Below are positions 34,946-47,696 of a DNA stretch of 64,000 nt, one piece after another (the stretch's first letter is position 1; the number at the start of each line of letters is the position of its first letter). The translations under genes and the position numbers were made by a program. Source of the DNA: Tretioscincus oriximinensis. Taxonomy: Eukaryota > Chordata > Lepidosauria > Squamata > Gymnophthalmidae. The notes under the pieces were generated by a model that was not told the DNA's origin, ran no database searches, and worked only from the letters and a program-made list of their open reading frames with translations. The stretch is from assembly GCA_022410635.1 (NCBI GenBank), contig JAJVDF010000019.1, forward strand, positions 3,286,101 through 3,350,100, in the 5' to 3' direction.

Positions 34946-35468
34946 AGTATTATAGTAGTTATACAAAAGAGGCTGGCATAAATCCTGGCCATGCCTGGTG
35001 AACTTGTATCTTCTGAACCTGTTCAGCCACTAAAAGACACATTTCCCATGGCCCCCCTTTTCATACAGTGATGTGATGGGAAATGACTTATAAGATGAAA
35101 AGAAAAAGATGTCCTGGCCTCGTCTGGCAATTTAGTGCATGTTTTTGAAAAATTGAAAAATAATTCTCTCATTTGAGTTACTATTTACAGTGGAGATACT
35201 TCCGAGACCTTAACAATCCAGAGCTCCTTAGGTGCAGGCCATTTCTGCTTTTCAGTGGTGTTTATGAATCTGACAACAGAGGAAATGGGTGTGTCTTTCT
35301 CTTAACCTGTTAAAATAATTCCCTGCTTCCAAAACTATCTGTGCATGCTTCTCTGCATCCTGCATGTACCCAAAATGTCTTCTACTAAGAATATGCTCAA
35401 GAAGAAATCATGGCCCAGAATAGGCAATCTGTATTTGACACCATTTCCCCTCATTTTTCCTTTTCCAG

Positions 35469-35666
35469 GTTTTAATTGTGAATTCAGACCCTGTGAGGGT
35501 AGTAATCCCTGTGAAAATGGAGCCGCATGTCTGAAAGAGAAGGATTTGTCTGTTTTCCCTCTTGGATTCCAATGCCAGTGTAACAAGGGCTTTACAGGTC
35601 CACGCTGTGAAATAAATATCAATGAATGCAGTTCTAATCCTTGCCTGCATGGATATTGCTATGATG
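35469..35666 (+). CDS. EYS: EYS exon (1.5 EGF repeats), extra relative to human
   Basis: A 198-bp, 66-codon exon in phase 1/1, with acceptor CCTTTTCCAG and donor GTGAGT. It carries ten cysteines. GFNC closes the repeat begun in 8993-9106. Next is a complete EGF repeat from [13 protein letters not shown] to [12 protein letters not shown] with a long C3-C4 loop. Last are the first three cysteines of a further cbEGF ([14 protein letters not shown]). The next exon finishes that repeat: across the junction the residues read CYDVVDGFYC, exactly the hydroxylation pattern C-x-[DN]-x4-[FY]-x-C. CSSNPC is an O-glucosylation-type motif. I recall human EYS joining the two neighbouring exons directly, so this exon seems absent there. 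It is certainly EGF coding sequence; the comparison is from memory. Confidence 0.93.
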
Positions 35667-37059
35667 GTGAGTTCAGCCTTGGCAATTCTCCTTCTTATTA
35701 CTTTGGTGGCAGAATTTGAGTAATTCGTACCAGGTCATCCAATGTACTTACCAGAGGTGAGTCTTGGCTGTCCACAATTTTGCATCCTATTTCTAATGGG
35801 GAAAGAGTTTGCCAAGATGTTTCATTTCTTGGCGCAGAAGTTTACATTTCCAGAGGTCACAATTGCAGTTAATGAGAAAGTCTAATGAGATTTTTTTAGT
35901 TGTCTCTTTCAATGCTTCAATTAGCCCAATGCCTTTTGTGCAATATATTTGATATTGGATAATTTTCAGGTGCTAAATAGGAGATCCTCTAAGTAATGAA
36001 GCAGCGCCTAAAATGAGTTGAGGAGACAGATAGAGCTTTTGCATTCAGATAAGCTCAGCCTAGGGGTACTCCAAGTATCTTTTCATCATAATAAAGGTAA
36101 GAAAGCAGAGAAATCAATTCTTTGTTTTACACTTAACTCATTGCAGCCCTGCCACGATTTGAAAATATAAAGGAATGATTTTATAGAGATATTAAAAATG
36201 ACCCACTCATACTTATATGGTCTTCCTTATACACAAACATTTTTNACAGCATTTTTTTTTGTTTTAGAAGGATAATCAAATGTAGCTTTACTAGATAATC
36301 CTAGAAATACGTATAAAGACAAGCGACCCTGAGCTACTTTGATTTGTTAAGATAGACCAGACATTCTTTAACAGCATCAATGACAAAGGTTCAGTAATAC
36401 GTTTTAGGAATGTGTTAGAAAGCATCTGCAAGTCATAAGATTAATTGTAACAGATCCCTAACACATGTTACACAGGGCTGTGTAAACATGATCTTAAATT
36501 GGTACACACCCTAGGAATTCTCAGGCCCTAGGAACACACAGAAAATAAACAATCATTTTTATTTGCTTCAAGACACTTCTTGTGCATCCTTTTTTTCCCA
36601 GATGAAGCTTCCCCACTTTTGGGAAAAACTGCAATTTGAAACGCATGAGGTAGAGTGAAAGAACACTTACAATGTTCCTGAATGAATCCCAGCCAGCTAT
36701 TGCTGCTGGCTGATGAAATTTATAGAAAATCAGGCAAGAAGCGTCTTATTGTTACAGAATAGTTGCTGGGAAAGTGACCTGAAATGTACAAGACTTTTAA
36801 AAACTGTGTTTTGCAGGTGGTTTTCCCATTTACACTCACAATTGAGTAGATATTCATTTGCAAATGAATGCCCTATCCAAAAATACAATGTGATCAGCCT
36901 AAAATGCATTTTAGGAAGACCAGAAATGATACAGCCCATTTTCAATTTGCCTTCTTCAGTCATGAACTTCAGATCACTACTGATAATCATAATTTGATTA
37001 TAGTCTCAAGATTCAAATAAGAGATAAAATAGAATGCCCAATGCTGCCTTTCCTGCTGT

Positions 37060-37155
37060 TCCAAGCACTGTTGTTTCTAATTTTATAATATGTTTGTATT
37101 GTTAGCCACCCTTCAAGTATAGGGTAGGATAAAAGAGCAAATAAATAAATTTGCT
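37060..37155 (+). mobile_element. L2-type 3' tail
   Basis: It reads GTTAGCCACCCTTCAAGTAT, then AGGGTAGGATAAAAGAG and a short AAATAAATAAAT tail. Remnant only. Confidence 0.55.
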
Positions 37156-38689
37156 TCTTCAAAAAATACTGTCTCGAAAAAGGTTAGGGAACTACAGATC
37201 AGTTTTCTTTCTGAATTAAACAACTATCACCTTTGATGAACAATCCTAATTCACTACTGCTAACTGTTCTTCCATTCTTCACACAATCAATATATTAAAA
37301 TCTTAATGCTGAATAGAAGTTATTTCTATAGCATAATATTTATTGTATCACTTCGCGTTACATTATACAGTTTCACAATAGACTGTATTATTACCCTAAA
37401 ATTTCAGAGCAAAAAAGCATTGTGTTTTCGAATGCTTCTTCCAATATCAACACACTGAGAGAAATGAATATCCCAGGAAAGCAGGTAACACCACAATGGA
37501 TGCATGGAGAGAGATAGGAGTAAGGCAAACTAAAGAGAAGTGGATATGCACACTAAAATAGCATGGTTTTGTTTGAAAATATGAATTTAACAACTGTTTT
37601 ATTTTGGAGATACTTGTACTTTTTTAATGGAAATATATTGGAAAGTGATGCATGGAAGAAACAAATACTAGTATAGATACGTTTTGGACTGTATTTAACA
37701 AAGGGGTAGCCAAAAAATATTTTCCCTCCAGAATTAGATCATTTTGTTCATTCGCATGTGTGACACCTGTCAATTGACAATGATACCAACATTAAAATTC
37801 ATAAAAACTAATTTATATTACCCTAGTGGAGAAAATCTGAGACTCCTCTTAATATGCATGGAGCATTACAAGTCTCTAGGCTATTTGATTTTGGAGCTAT
37901 TGCTCAGACAGAGAAAAGATATACAACCGAATTCCTTTAATATCCATGTTATAATTATAAAGCCAAATGTTAAGGGTGATATAGACTAATACATTTTACT
38001 AAAGCTGTTAGGAAAGTATGCAAGCTTCTTGTCTAATGGAGTTTTATGATTTCTCAATAAATTTAGTACAGTTATATTTGATCAATAGCTGTCCACTTAA
38101 GGTAAATAGACAACACACAGGTTATATCTCAGGAATATTTTTTTCAAACCAAACAGTGAATGTTCATTTCCTGAAAAACTCCTAATATTTCAACCTAAAT
38201 ATATGTTTGCATAATAACAAGGTGTGCAATTGATGTCTATGTGCTTAAGTCGTTTACAGCAAATAAATGAATAATCCAGGACACCTTTCATTCTTCATTT
38301 TATTTCCATTAATTTTATTTTCTGTGTTTATTATAAATCTTTCTTTGATGAATATGATCTTGGCTTTCAGTATTAGATGTTTTCAGTAACCCATGAAGGA
38401 AAACAGAAATGCTATGACCTGATTAGCGCTTGATCTCATTCTGTTCCAGAAAGCAATCTAAGTAATCTGTTATTCTGAAGCCATAGCAGGACATGCTAGC
38501 CCAGAATGGCATGCACATAGCAGGCTCCCTAGACTACTTTCTGGAACAGAATAAAACCAAGTGCAAATCAGGCCTATTTCACTACACAAAGTAACTGAGA
38601 ACTGAAGTCCACTCTACCCCTTTCCCTTCATGTCTATTCCAATCCAGATGACTTATTAGATAATATATTTAGTAGAATAAGTTTTCTTA

Positions 38690-38990
38690 AAAACGTAAGA
38701 GGAACGTTGCTGTACTGGGCCACAGTACATCTAGACCAGTGGTTCCAAATATGGGGCACATGCCCCACAGGGGGACAATTTGATTTTAAGGGTGACAATT
38801 TGAGACTTATTAACATTGAATTTTTTGCATTGGGCTCCATCCATGTGAATAGGTGTTCATCTGTTGAATACTAATTCTATGTCATGGGTATCAGGATTTT
38901 AAAGATGCTTAGATGGGGCGTGGCCCAAAAAAGGTAGGTATCTAGACCAAATGGCATCTGAGCATTCTGAAACAGTAATCAAAGGCAAAT
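38690..38990 (-). mobile_element. diverged CR1 3' end, split by a hAT MITE
   Basis: The segments TACTGGGCCACAGTACATCT (left) and GCATCTGAGCATTCTGAAAC (right) resemble the CR1 3' end seen at 32120-32160. They are separated by the 203-bp element at 38737-38939. Heavily decayed. Confidence 0.5.
38737..38939. mobile_element. small hAT-type MITE
   Basis: A perfect 8-bp duplication ATCTAGAC flanks it (38729-38736 and 38940-38947). The left end, CAGTGGTTCCAAATATGGGG, is of the CAGTGGTTC type typical of hAT (Charlie-like) elements. The right end, CCCAAAAAAGGTAGGT, is decayed or truncated. No coding sequence. Confidence 0.74.
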
Positions 38991-40283
38991 GTTTACATTA
39001 TCTCTCACCAATGAAGTAAAGGCAATAGTTATAGAATGCAGAAAAAGAGCCAACTTTATTANCTCCCAATAAAGGCACAATCATTGGTTGTATCCAGATG
39101 GCAGCCCTAAATTGAGAAATAAAATTATATTCTAGATTTAATTTAACCCAGTTTGCTACCCACATTACTGGGAAAACTATAAAGATTTACCTCTGTCTCA
39201 ACTCTTGCCTCCACAGTATGCCCTTGTTCATATTCACGCATTTTAACTGCACAAAATACCTGGAAATGGAGATTGCTGCCATGTGTACATTTGTGGCATC
39301 CACCTTCAGATTCCACACATGCTGCCTCTCCTCTCAATGTCCATATAAGTTTCACTTTAGTGGGAAAAACCACTGAGAGAACTATTTTTTGCAATATAAT
39401 GATAAACTGCTCTATTACGATGGAATTGAAGAGGACATGTCTGGTAATCTCATTAGAGCCCTAGAATAAAATTGTTAGAAATAGGACATTTGCATGCTAA
39501 TTAATTTTGTTTGTTTTTAATGTCAATTTTATTGTAATGTGCTCTAAGACATTTTGATATAAGATGGGGAACATAAACACATACAGTAAACAATAATATG
39601 CTATTGGGTACCATTGTGTTATGGATGAGTTCTGACTGTAGCAAACTGGAATATAGAGAATTCATGATTCATTCTTCATTTTTTCAAGTAGTCAGTGACA
39701 ACAACATCAAATGTATATTCAGAATATTATGATAGTTGAATTTACCTGTAATTAACTATGGTTAAATTATTAAGTAACGGCATGCATAGAAACACTGTTC
39801 TTTTTATATAAATGACATAATGGGTGTTTACACCTTTCTAACAGCTACTTTCCTATTCAGTGTTATGAAAAGAGATGAAAGGTTAAGTGCCCACTCAATT
39901 CTAATAACTTCCCTAAGTCTACTTGTCTTTCAGAAGCAGTGTTTTCTAGTTTAAATAGGACTGTTGGGATAACATTATGTGTCCCTGCATAGAATATCTA
40001 GCTTATCCATGAGAGTTCACTGTTAGTGTCTCACCAACTGTACATTTTTTATATGTGAGTTCTCATTTCAGTTTTCTAAGGTTAAATATGCCTTCATTTA
40101 TCAAGAGAACAAGACTTTATGATGCTGAGCTGCTTTGGGCATTTTGAAATGTGCAGATATTTTATTTTGTAATTTGAACAATATTCATATTGTTCAGTTT
40201 TGATATACTGCTTTTCTGAATAGGATTCTATCTTTATGTATAGACTAATAGTGGCAAAGCCTGCAAATGTGGGTGTGGGGAGG

Positions 40284-41056
40284 TGTCACGGTACTGGGTC
40301 CCACCACTATCTCCAATATAATGTGCTAGTCTGGAAACCAGTCCATAAATATATAAACAAACTTTATTTAGTTCAACAGAGTTCAGATAGGAAGAGAGGT
40401 AACTTTAAAACAAACTATATTTAGTTTAATAACAAACTTATTTAGTTTAATAGAGTTCAAACAGGAAGAAAGGATGTTTTAAAGTAACTTTAAAACATTC
40501 AAAACATCTCCTGCTGGATTCGCACTCTTATTTCTCCTTTAATACCAACTCTGACCCAAGTCAAAACCTGAAGCAACTGTTGCCTTCAGCCTTTAGTGAA
40601 TCTTTAATTCCAATATTCTTTCGCAAATATATGGCTGTTTACCTTTCACACTAATAAACCTTCACAAGCAATAGCTATCTCTAGCTAAAAGCTTCCTTTT
40701 TACTCAAAGGTCTACCATTTTCTCCTCCTCACTCTACAGATATTCCCCCTTTTTCTCCTTACACTTAGCCTGCAGACATTCTCTATTGGCTGCTTCTTGG
40801 GACAGGAGGCACAGCTGTGGCCAGCAAAGGGCAGCCAAAATGCCCACAAGGGGTGGCAGCACTCAGTTGCCTTCTACTTTCTGTCTTTGGCTGGCATTTC
40901 AGAAGCCAGTGGCTTGTCAAGGGGCGACCAAACATCCACACTAACATCCTCGGTGCAGCTTTAGCCAAATTGATACCTCACAAGCCAATGGGTTGCAAAG
41001 TGGGGTTGGTTGCAATCCAGGTGCTTTGATTGGATGAAGGTCCGAGTGCCATGACA
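40284..41056 (-). mobile_element. candidate solo LTR
   Basis: A 773-bp block begins TGTCACGGTAC and ends GTGCCATGACA, an imperfect inverted pair of the TG..CA kind. Read on the minus strand it has several ATTGG/CCAAT boxes near its start and an AATAAAG signal near its end, the usual LTR order. An internal ~70-bp tandem duplication, with AACAAACTTTATTTAGTT-type blocks, lies at 40360-40460. No clear target duplication was seen, so the borders are tentative. No internal retroelement genes adjoin it. Confidence 0.42.
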
Positions 41057-41956
41057 GGCCTTATTTATAGAAAGATTGAATTATTTTGTATTACATTTCA
41101 ATAGAAACAGTTTCTCCAATTTAAAGGCTATTTCATTTTTCATACTGTCCAGAGGTGAACTACTCCTGGGAGACCAGAAGAGTTCCACCAGCTTAAATGC
41201 TTTTTATATCATTGACACCTGGTTGACTGAAGAGACATTTCTATGCAGTTATTTTGCCAATGATCTCCACAGTTTCAGGGAGTACCTGAAGATTGATCCA
41301 GTAACCTTTCCAGGCCCTATGCTACAGGGTTTTTTGTTAACTGAAGAAGCTTTATAATAATTGTATAAAACACTGCAGATGTTTGGCTGCAGGCCCAGCT
41401 TCTTTTTCTCTAGAATTAATCACTTGCAGAAAACATATGTACTAGTGTTCTATGAAAATCCTACCATTGAGACACACTGTGTGGCAGTAGTATAAGCTAT
41501 TTATCATACATGGAAGGTGATTTTCTTAGCAGCAGCTCCATTAGATCAAAATATATTGACATGACAGTAATGTAAGACTCATATTTTCAAGTCTGCAAAA
41601 TTATATTCCACATACTAAGAAAGAGTTATCATCTGTTTGAATATGTTAAAGGATAAAGTTGCCTGGTGTGTATTCTCTCACATCTTCCCCTCCCTGTTTG
41701 CTTTCTCAGGAAATTGTCATGATTTTCCCCAAAATCTCAGTGCTTCCTTGAAGCTGACTCTCTAGTTCTGGGCTGGTAGATCAACCACACAGGAACTATG
41801 TCTAATTCACAGTCTTCCAGGATGTCACACTTCTCCAGGAGACCATTTCTTCTACATAGAATAACACCTTGTTGTGGAGTGCATTGCCAAAATGGTATTA
41901 TGTCCCATTTCACTAATGGACATTTTACAAGCACTTCATGAAGATACTAGCATAGT

Positions 41957-44025
41957 ACATAAGAACATAAGAGGAGCCGTGCTGAATTGGGCCAGAGCCC
42001 ATCTATTCCAGCATTCTGTCTCACACAGAGGCTCACCAATTGAACCTAGGCAGTCTGGGCCAGAAGAAGGCAAAATCTTCAACTGTTCTTGACACCCTGC
42101 AAAAGGCATTTCAGGAATACTGCAAGTTACTCCATCTCTGAGGCAGTATCAAGACATCCATCCTAATAGATTGGCCTCCATGGTCTAATCCTGTCTTAAA
42201 ACTATCCAGGCTGCTAGCTACCACCACCTCTTCTGGAAGTAAATTCCACAGACAATGACAACTCTGGGTGGAAAGAAATACCTCCTTTGTCCTAACTATT
42301 CTGCCCATCAACTTAAAGGAATGCCCCCTGGTCTTATTGTTATGCGATAGAGAAAACTATTTTTCTCTATTCGCCTTATCCATCTTGTGCATGATTTTAT
42401 ACACTTCAATCAGATCACCTCTCAAATGCCATCTTTTCAGGCTGAAGAGGCCCAGACTTTGCAGCCAGATTTCATAAGGAAAGTGCTCCAGCCCCTTGAT
42501 CATTCTTGTTGCCCTTTTCTGCACCTTCCTTAGTTCCACAATATCCCTTGTAAGATGTAATGACCAGAATTGTACAGAGTATTCCAAATGTGGACTTATC
42601 ACAGATTTATAAAGAGGCAAAACAATACTTGCTGACTTGTTTTCAATTCCTTTCCTAATTATCCGTAACAATGAATTTGCTTTTTTCGCTACTGTTGTGC
42701 AAATGGGATGACCCCTTCATTGAACTGTCCACCAACACTCCAAAATACCTTTCCTGCTCCACCATGGAGAGCTTGGTACCCATTAGTTGGTAGGAGTAAT
42801 TGAGGTCTTTGCCCCAATGTGCATGACTCTGCACTTACTTAAGTTGAAGTGCATTTGTCACTTAGTTGCCCACTCACCCAATCACTCAATCTGGAGCTCC
42901 TTGGAATCACTTTCAGTTTTCACTACCCTGAACAGTTTAGTGTTTGCTATTCTCTATGTACCTCAGCATCCTGACCATTTATGAATGTATTGAAAAGCAG
43001 AGGTCTTAGTAGAGATCCCTGGGGTACTCCACTTTCACCTCTTTCCATTCTAAGAACTATCCAGTCATCTTATTCCATGACTGTAGAACTTTTTAGGAGC
43101 CTTTGATGAGGGACTTTATCAATCCTGCGATGTATCAAGAGGGGCATAGAATCTCGCTCACGTGAAGTAATTATTCCTCTCTACAGTACTTTGGTACGAC
43201 CGCACTTGGAATACTGTGTTCAGTTCTGGGGGCCCCAATTTAAAAAGGACATTGATAAACTAGAGCAAGTACAAAAGAGAGTTATAAGGATGGTGAGTGG
43301 TCTGGAAACCATGTCCTATGAGGAACGGTTAAAGGATCTGGGGATGTTTAGTCTGCAAAAGAGAAGACTGAGAGGAGACTTGATAGCTGTCTACAAATAT
43401 CTGAAGGACTGTCACAGAGCAGAGGGATCAACGTTGTTCTCATTAGCACATGGAAGGACTAGAAACAATGGAATGAAACTGCAAGGGAGTAGATTTAGAT
43501 TAGATATCAGAAAAAACTTTCTAACAGTCAGGGTGATAAANCAGTGGAACAGTTTGCCACAGGGGGTGGTGAGTTCGCCTTCCCTGGAAGTTTTCAAANA
43601 GAGNCNGGACAGTCATCTGTCTGGGATGGTTTAATGAATCCTGCATCGAGCAGGGGGTTGGACCCGATGACCCTGGAGGTCCCTTCCGACTCTACGATTC
43701 TACGATTCTATGATTCTATGAAAAGCCTTCTGAAAATCTAGATAGACAATATCAACTGGATCCCCTTTATCCACGTGTTTATTAATACACTCAAAGAATT
43801 CTAACAAGTTTGTAAGGGATGATTTACTTTTTGCAGAAGCCATGCTGAGTTCCATTCAGCATGTGTTTAGTAATTTTATCCTTGATTATCGTTTCCAACA
43901 CTTTACCTGGAACTGATGTGAAACTCGCAGTTCTATAATTTCCGGGCTCACCCTGATATCCTTTTTGAAGATTGCTGTTATGTTAGCTACTCTCCAATCT
44001 ACAGACATAGTGCCTGATTTTAAGG
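41957..44025 (-). mobile_element. CR1-type LINE, inactive, split by another CR1
   Basis: The minus strand carries, from 3' to 5' along the + coordinates, the 3' untranslated end (from GTACATAAGAACATAAGAGG), the C-terminal RT region (42357-42671; MLRIIRKGIENKSASIVLPL), a broken RT palm region, and a segment matching the NWRVANV..IFKK region near 43970. The element is interrupted at 43123-43720 by a second CR1 in the opposite orientation. Several frames are lost. Confidence 0.87.
43123..43720 (+). mobile_element. CR1-type LINE 3' fragment inserted in CR1
   Basis: 598 bp of a different CR1 subfamily on the + strand. It encodes [20 protein letters not shown] near 43197-43256, then a C-terminus with [20 protein letters not shown]. 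It ends GACCCTGGAGGTCCCTTCCG and a run of GATTCTA octamer-like units (43690-43720). The flanking host sequence TTTATCAA / AAAAGCC rejoins cleanly, with at most a 2-base duplication. N bases at 43541 and 43599-43606 mark uncertain assembly. Confidence 0.88.
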
Positions 44026-44490
44026 GTAATAGAACAACAGAAAGGGTATGGAAAATGTGTAGGCAGCAGTCCAGTATTTCAAGCCTTGTGGTATTTTGCT
44101 AAGAGGTTGTACCAAAAATGCACTGTTTTGAGGTTCCTCTCCTCCCCCCCCCCAAAAAAAAATAAATAAATATGTAACTGGTAATTTTGAAGACTAGGAT
44201 CCTGTATTGGACTCTGGATAGGCTGGGCTGTCAGCATGGCTCTTTTAGCTTAACCAGCCTAAGTTAACTACAGTGTGTTAATGGTGACTGTAAATTTGTT
44301 GTGTTCTGTTAGCTGTTCAATATTCCTGTTTCTGGAGATTCTGAGTTCTCATCTAAAATCAGTGTATTTACTGGTATATTGTACCACCTCATGCATTTAG
44401 CTTTTTCTGTGTCATTTACACTACTGTGCTCTTTGATGGTCAAGCCACATTTATGGGGGGGCACCAAAAATAAATGTATTAATATCCATT

Positions 44491-44630
44491 GTGGCATAGC
44501 CATCTGATTGGGATGATTTAGTGAATCCGCATTGAGCAGGTACTTGAATCTGATGACCTGAAGGCCCAACTCTATCCATGCTATTTTGTGTTTAGAAGGC
44601 CAGATGATGCAGCCTGACTTCATAAGGTCG
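44491..44630 (+). mobile_element. CR1 3' end scraps
   Basis: 44500-44585 is a decayed + strand CR1 end (GGGATGATTTAGTGAATCCG, then AATCTGATGACCTGAAGGCC). 44601-44630 resembles the minus-strand piece GATGCAGCCTGACTTCATAA found in the other CR1 subfamily. Confidence 0.5.
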
Positions 44631-47423
44631 ATATCTTCATGCCTCCACCATTCAGGGCAAGGCAGCTTTCATTGCTCTCCTGGGTTCCATCCAGGAAAAA
44701 GCTCCTTTGCTGGGGAAGGAGAGGTTGCTGATGTTTTCAGCTATCAGCATGAAATACTTTTCATTCCAATGGACAGCTGCCTGGAACCCTGGGTGTCTGG
44801 CAATCTGCTGTAGGGTTTGAAAAGACTCAGAGGATGCCAGCCAGCCAGAATGGCAAAATCACAGCTGGCTCACATGTGCAGTAGCGACTTCCTGGTTCTT
44901 CGTGACTCTCCTTTCATCAGCTCTGTATTAAATTTTTAGTTAATGTAAACAAACAGGGATTCCTTTATGATAGGTTAAAACCCCATTTTGGGTTTTATCC
45001 TTTAGTGTGGAAGGGACTTAAATATTCAGTTAAGCTAAAAATTATAATTAAATGCTTTAAAAAATTGACTTCTTTTGATATAGATATTTTCTTCATTTAG
45101 GGCTACTTTTTCAAGATACCTTACCCGACAATTGATTTTAGATATGAATATGTGGGACTACACTATTTCACTTAAATAGGCCATAAAAAGGGAGTGGGGA
45201 GCAGCAACATGTTTTAAAAATTCCTATGAAAGTGAATACTTAACAAATAATCGTAAATAATTTAGCATCTTTTCTTGAAATCTTATATTTCCATGTTAGA
45301 CCTGAATATCTGCCAAGAGTAAACAAGTATTAGGATTTTATTAGTATGCTTAAAGATGGGGAAATGTTCTGTCTTAAGATTGTGAATTAAAGAGGTGGGG
45401 AAACAGAATTCTCTTCTAGTAGTCAGAGAAATACCACTGGAACAAAAGGCTCCAAGCATTTAATGAGAGTAATCGGAGTTACATGTGCAGTAACTGAGTG
45501 ACAGTATAGATTACATGGTAAATCTCAGAGATAATGAAGAACCCAGGGACCTGTGTGAAGCTATAATAAATCTTTGCCTGAAAGAACTGCAGTCATGGCT
45601 GTCACCAGGTCCCTTGTAGATGTAGCTCTCTAAAGACAAGTCCCTTTTTACATCGCTAATGATGAAAAAAGAGGAAGTGCTGAATTGTTCGCTCAGTGGG
45701 GACTTGGAACGAAACATGGAAAAGCAGAAGATAATTTGATCAAGCTTGTGAAATCTAGACTGTCGAGCAGTTTCTTTTTAATGAAGTGATGCAGTGTTAA
45801 AATTACACCTTTGGAAAAATAACTATTTCTTGCCTCTTTCTTCTTTTTTTTTCTTTTGAAAATAAAAGGTGAAAAACATGTGAGCACAGGACATAAATAC
45901 AAAAGTCTATTTCTGGTGGAGAAAAATGACAACAATTTTTGTTTGCTTTACCCCCCACCCACTGCCCACCCCCACCCCCCAAAAACCTCTCTAATCTCTT
46001 TCCCGCAAATGTTGTTCATTGGAGCAGCTGTAGTTTTATTCTGTTACATCTTAGCATCACATACAACAAAGTAGCTCATCTTTGTATTGATTTGTATAAA
46101 TGTTTGCATAGTAAATGCAGTGAGAGCCATTTATTAAACCAACCAGTTTGTTTCCATTTCTTCTTCTGTCTGTTATGAAGTGATGGGAATGGTCGTCATG
46201 ATCTGAGGTTTTTGTTTTGTTTTTTATGTTTGAGCTACAAGCCAGTTTTACATTTGTCAGTTTCTAAGGTGCTACGATATCCCCTTGCAAAATAATTAGA
46301 ACCCAGACTAACATGACTATTTCCTTGAAATCTTTTCTAATCCTGTTGAATTTTCCAAATTTGCTGCCTCATTTTAACAGCATCCTCTTTTAAGATTTTT
46401 TGGGGAAAAAAATCAGTTTTAAAAAATTGGTCAGGTTAAAAAACTATCCCCTGGAAAAATGAATCTACAGGAGTACAAATACATGCTTTTGTTTATGCAA
46501 ATCCTGTTTATTATTAAACCCAAGAGGATCTAGTAGCACTTTAGAAACTATGAGAGAGAAAACAGTTGATAGCATAAGGTTTTGTTAAAGAAGTCTTCTT
46601 CATCAGATACATACCATGCCTACTTCATCAGATGTTTATCTCTGATAGAATTTTAGGAGAGGAATGGGGTGAGAAGACAAATCTATTCCCTTGTGAAGTG
46701 AAATAATTGATTAATTTAAATATGTACTGGAGGGCGGGGAAGCTGGCAGAAAGAAAAAGAGTTGGGCTGCACCTAGATTACTTTTTCGGAAGTAATGGTA
46801 GTACGCTACACTTGTTGTAGCCCATAATACCACCCAGTGCTCTAAAAGATCCCTTGTAATGCTTTTTCTTTTCTAATTGTGAGTTTAAAGAACTCTTTTT
46901 TTATTCTATGGATACTACTACAATGGTGGTGTCTAGTCTGCTACGAAGGGATTCTCATAATAATTTGTGTGATTTTCATCCAATCATGAGCAAAGATTGG
47001 ATAGTGAAGATTAAAACAAAGATTGGCAGGAAAGGCAGGAAATCTCATAGTGCTAAAGAAATTCTCATGTAATTTCAAAAATAAAAAGCCATCATAATCA
47101 CGTGTGTTGGTTAACAACAAAGAATGTGTTTTTAGCACTATAAGCAGTAATAAAGCAAAAAAAAAAAGGATAATAGTTTGAATGCAATCAAAATATAGGC
47201 TTGGGGTTTGTAGGCAAATTTATGAGGAAGAGAAGGAATTTCCTGGTTGCATGTGGATGAAAGGGCAAGTCCTTTGTAGAAAATGCTTTACAGATTTGCT
47301 ACAAAGCAAACTCATGCTTCCACCTTTTTAAAAAAGGTGCAATAAGATACCTTTGCTAGAAATTCTAATCCAGACAAATGTGACTATTTCATTAAATTCT
47401 GCCATCAAAATTCCACCTTTAAC

Positions 47424-47696
47424 TTACATGAGAACATAAGAACATAAGAAAAGCCATACTGGATCGGGCCAGAGCCCATCTAGTCCAGCATTCTGGCTCA
47501 CACAGAGGTCCACTAGATGCACCTGNGCAGTCCAAACAGAGGAAAGCAAAATATGCACCTGTTCATGACTCCCTGCAAATGGCCATCCTGGAGGCAACAT
47601 CCAGACATCCAGCCTAGTACCCATTTATACCCTTGGTGTCCATAAACCTGTCTAGTCTTCCTTGAAGCTATCTAAGCTATTAGCTACCTCCACCTC
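47424..47696 (-). mobile_element. CR1 3' end fragment
   Basis: The + strand runs from GAGAACATAAGAACATAAGA through GCCAGAGCCCATCTAGTCCA to CTCCACCTCTTA. It is directly abutted by a second CR1 3' end at 47697. Confidence 0.85.

Larger units (their letters stand above)
9107..35468 (+). other. EYS: EYS intron, 26.4 kb
   Basis: Donor GTAATG, acceptor TTTTCCTTTTCCAG. The mobile elements inside it are listed one by one. Stretches with nothing recognisable: 9107-10802, 11520-12499, 12606-14280, 15771-16179, 16436-18307 (apart from an unexplained 141-codon frame on the minus strand), 23771-24990, 27669-28729, 29654-32086 and 32246-33039. No EGF-like exon was found in any of them by eye. A small or diverged exon could be missed. 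Confidence 0.75.
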
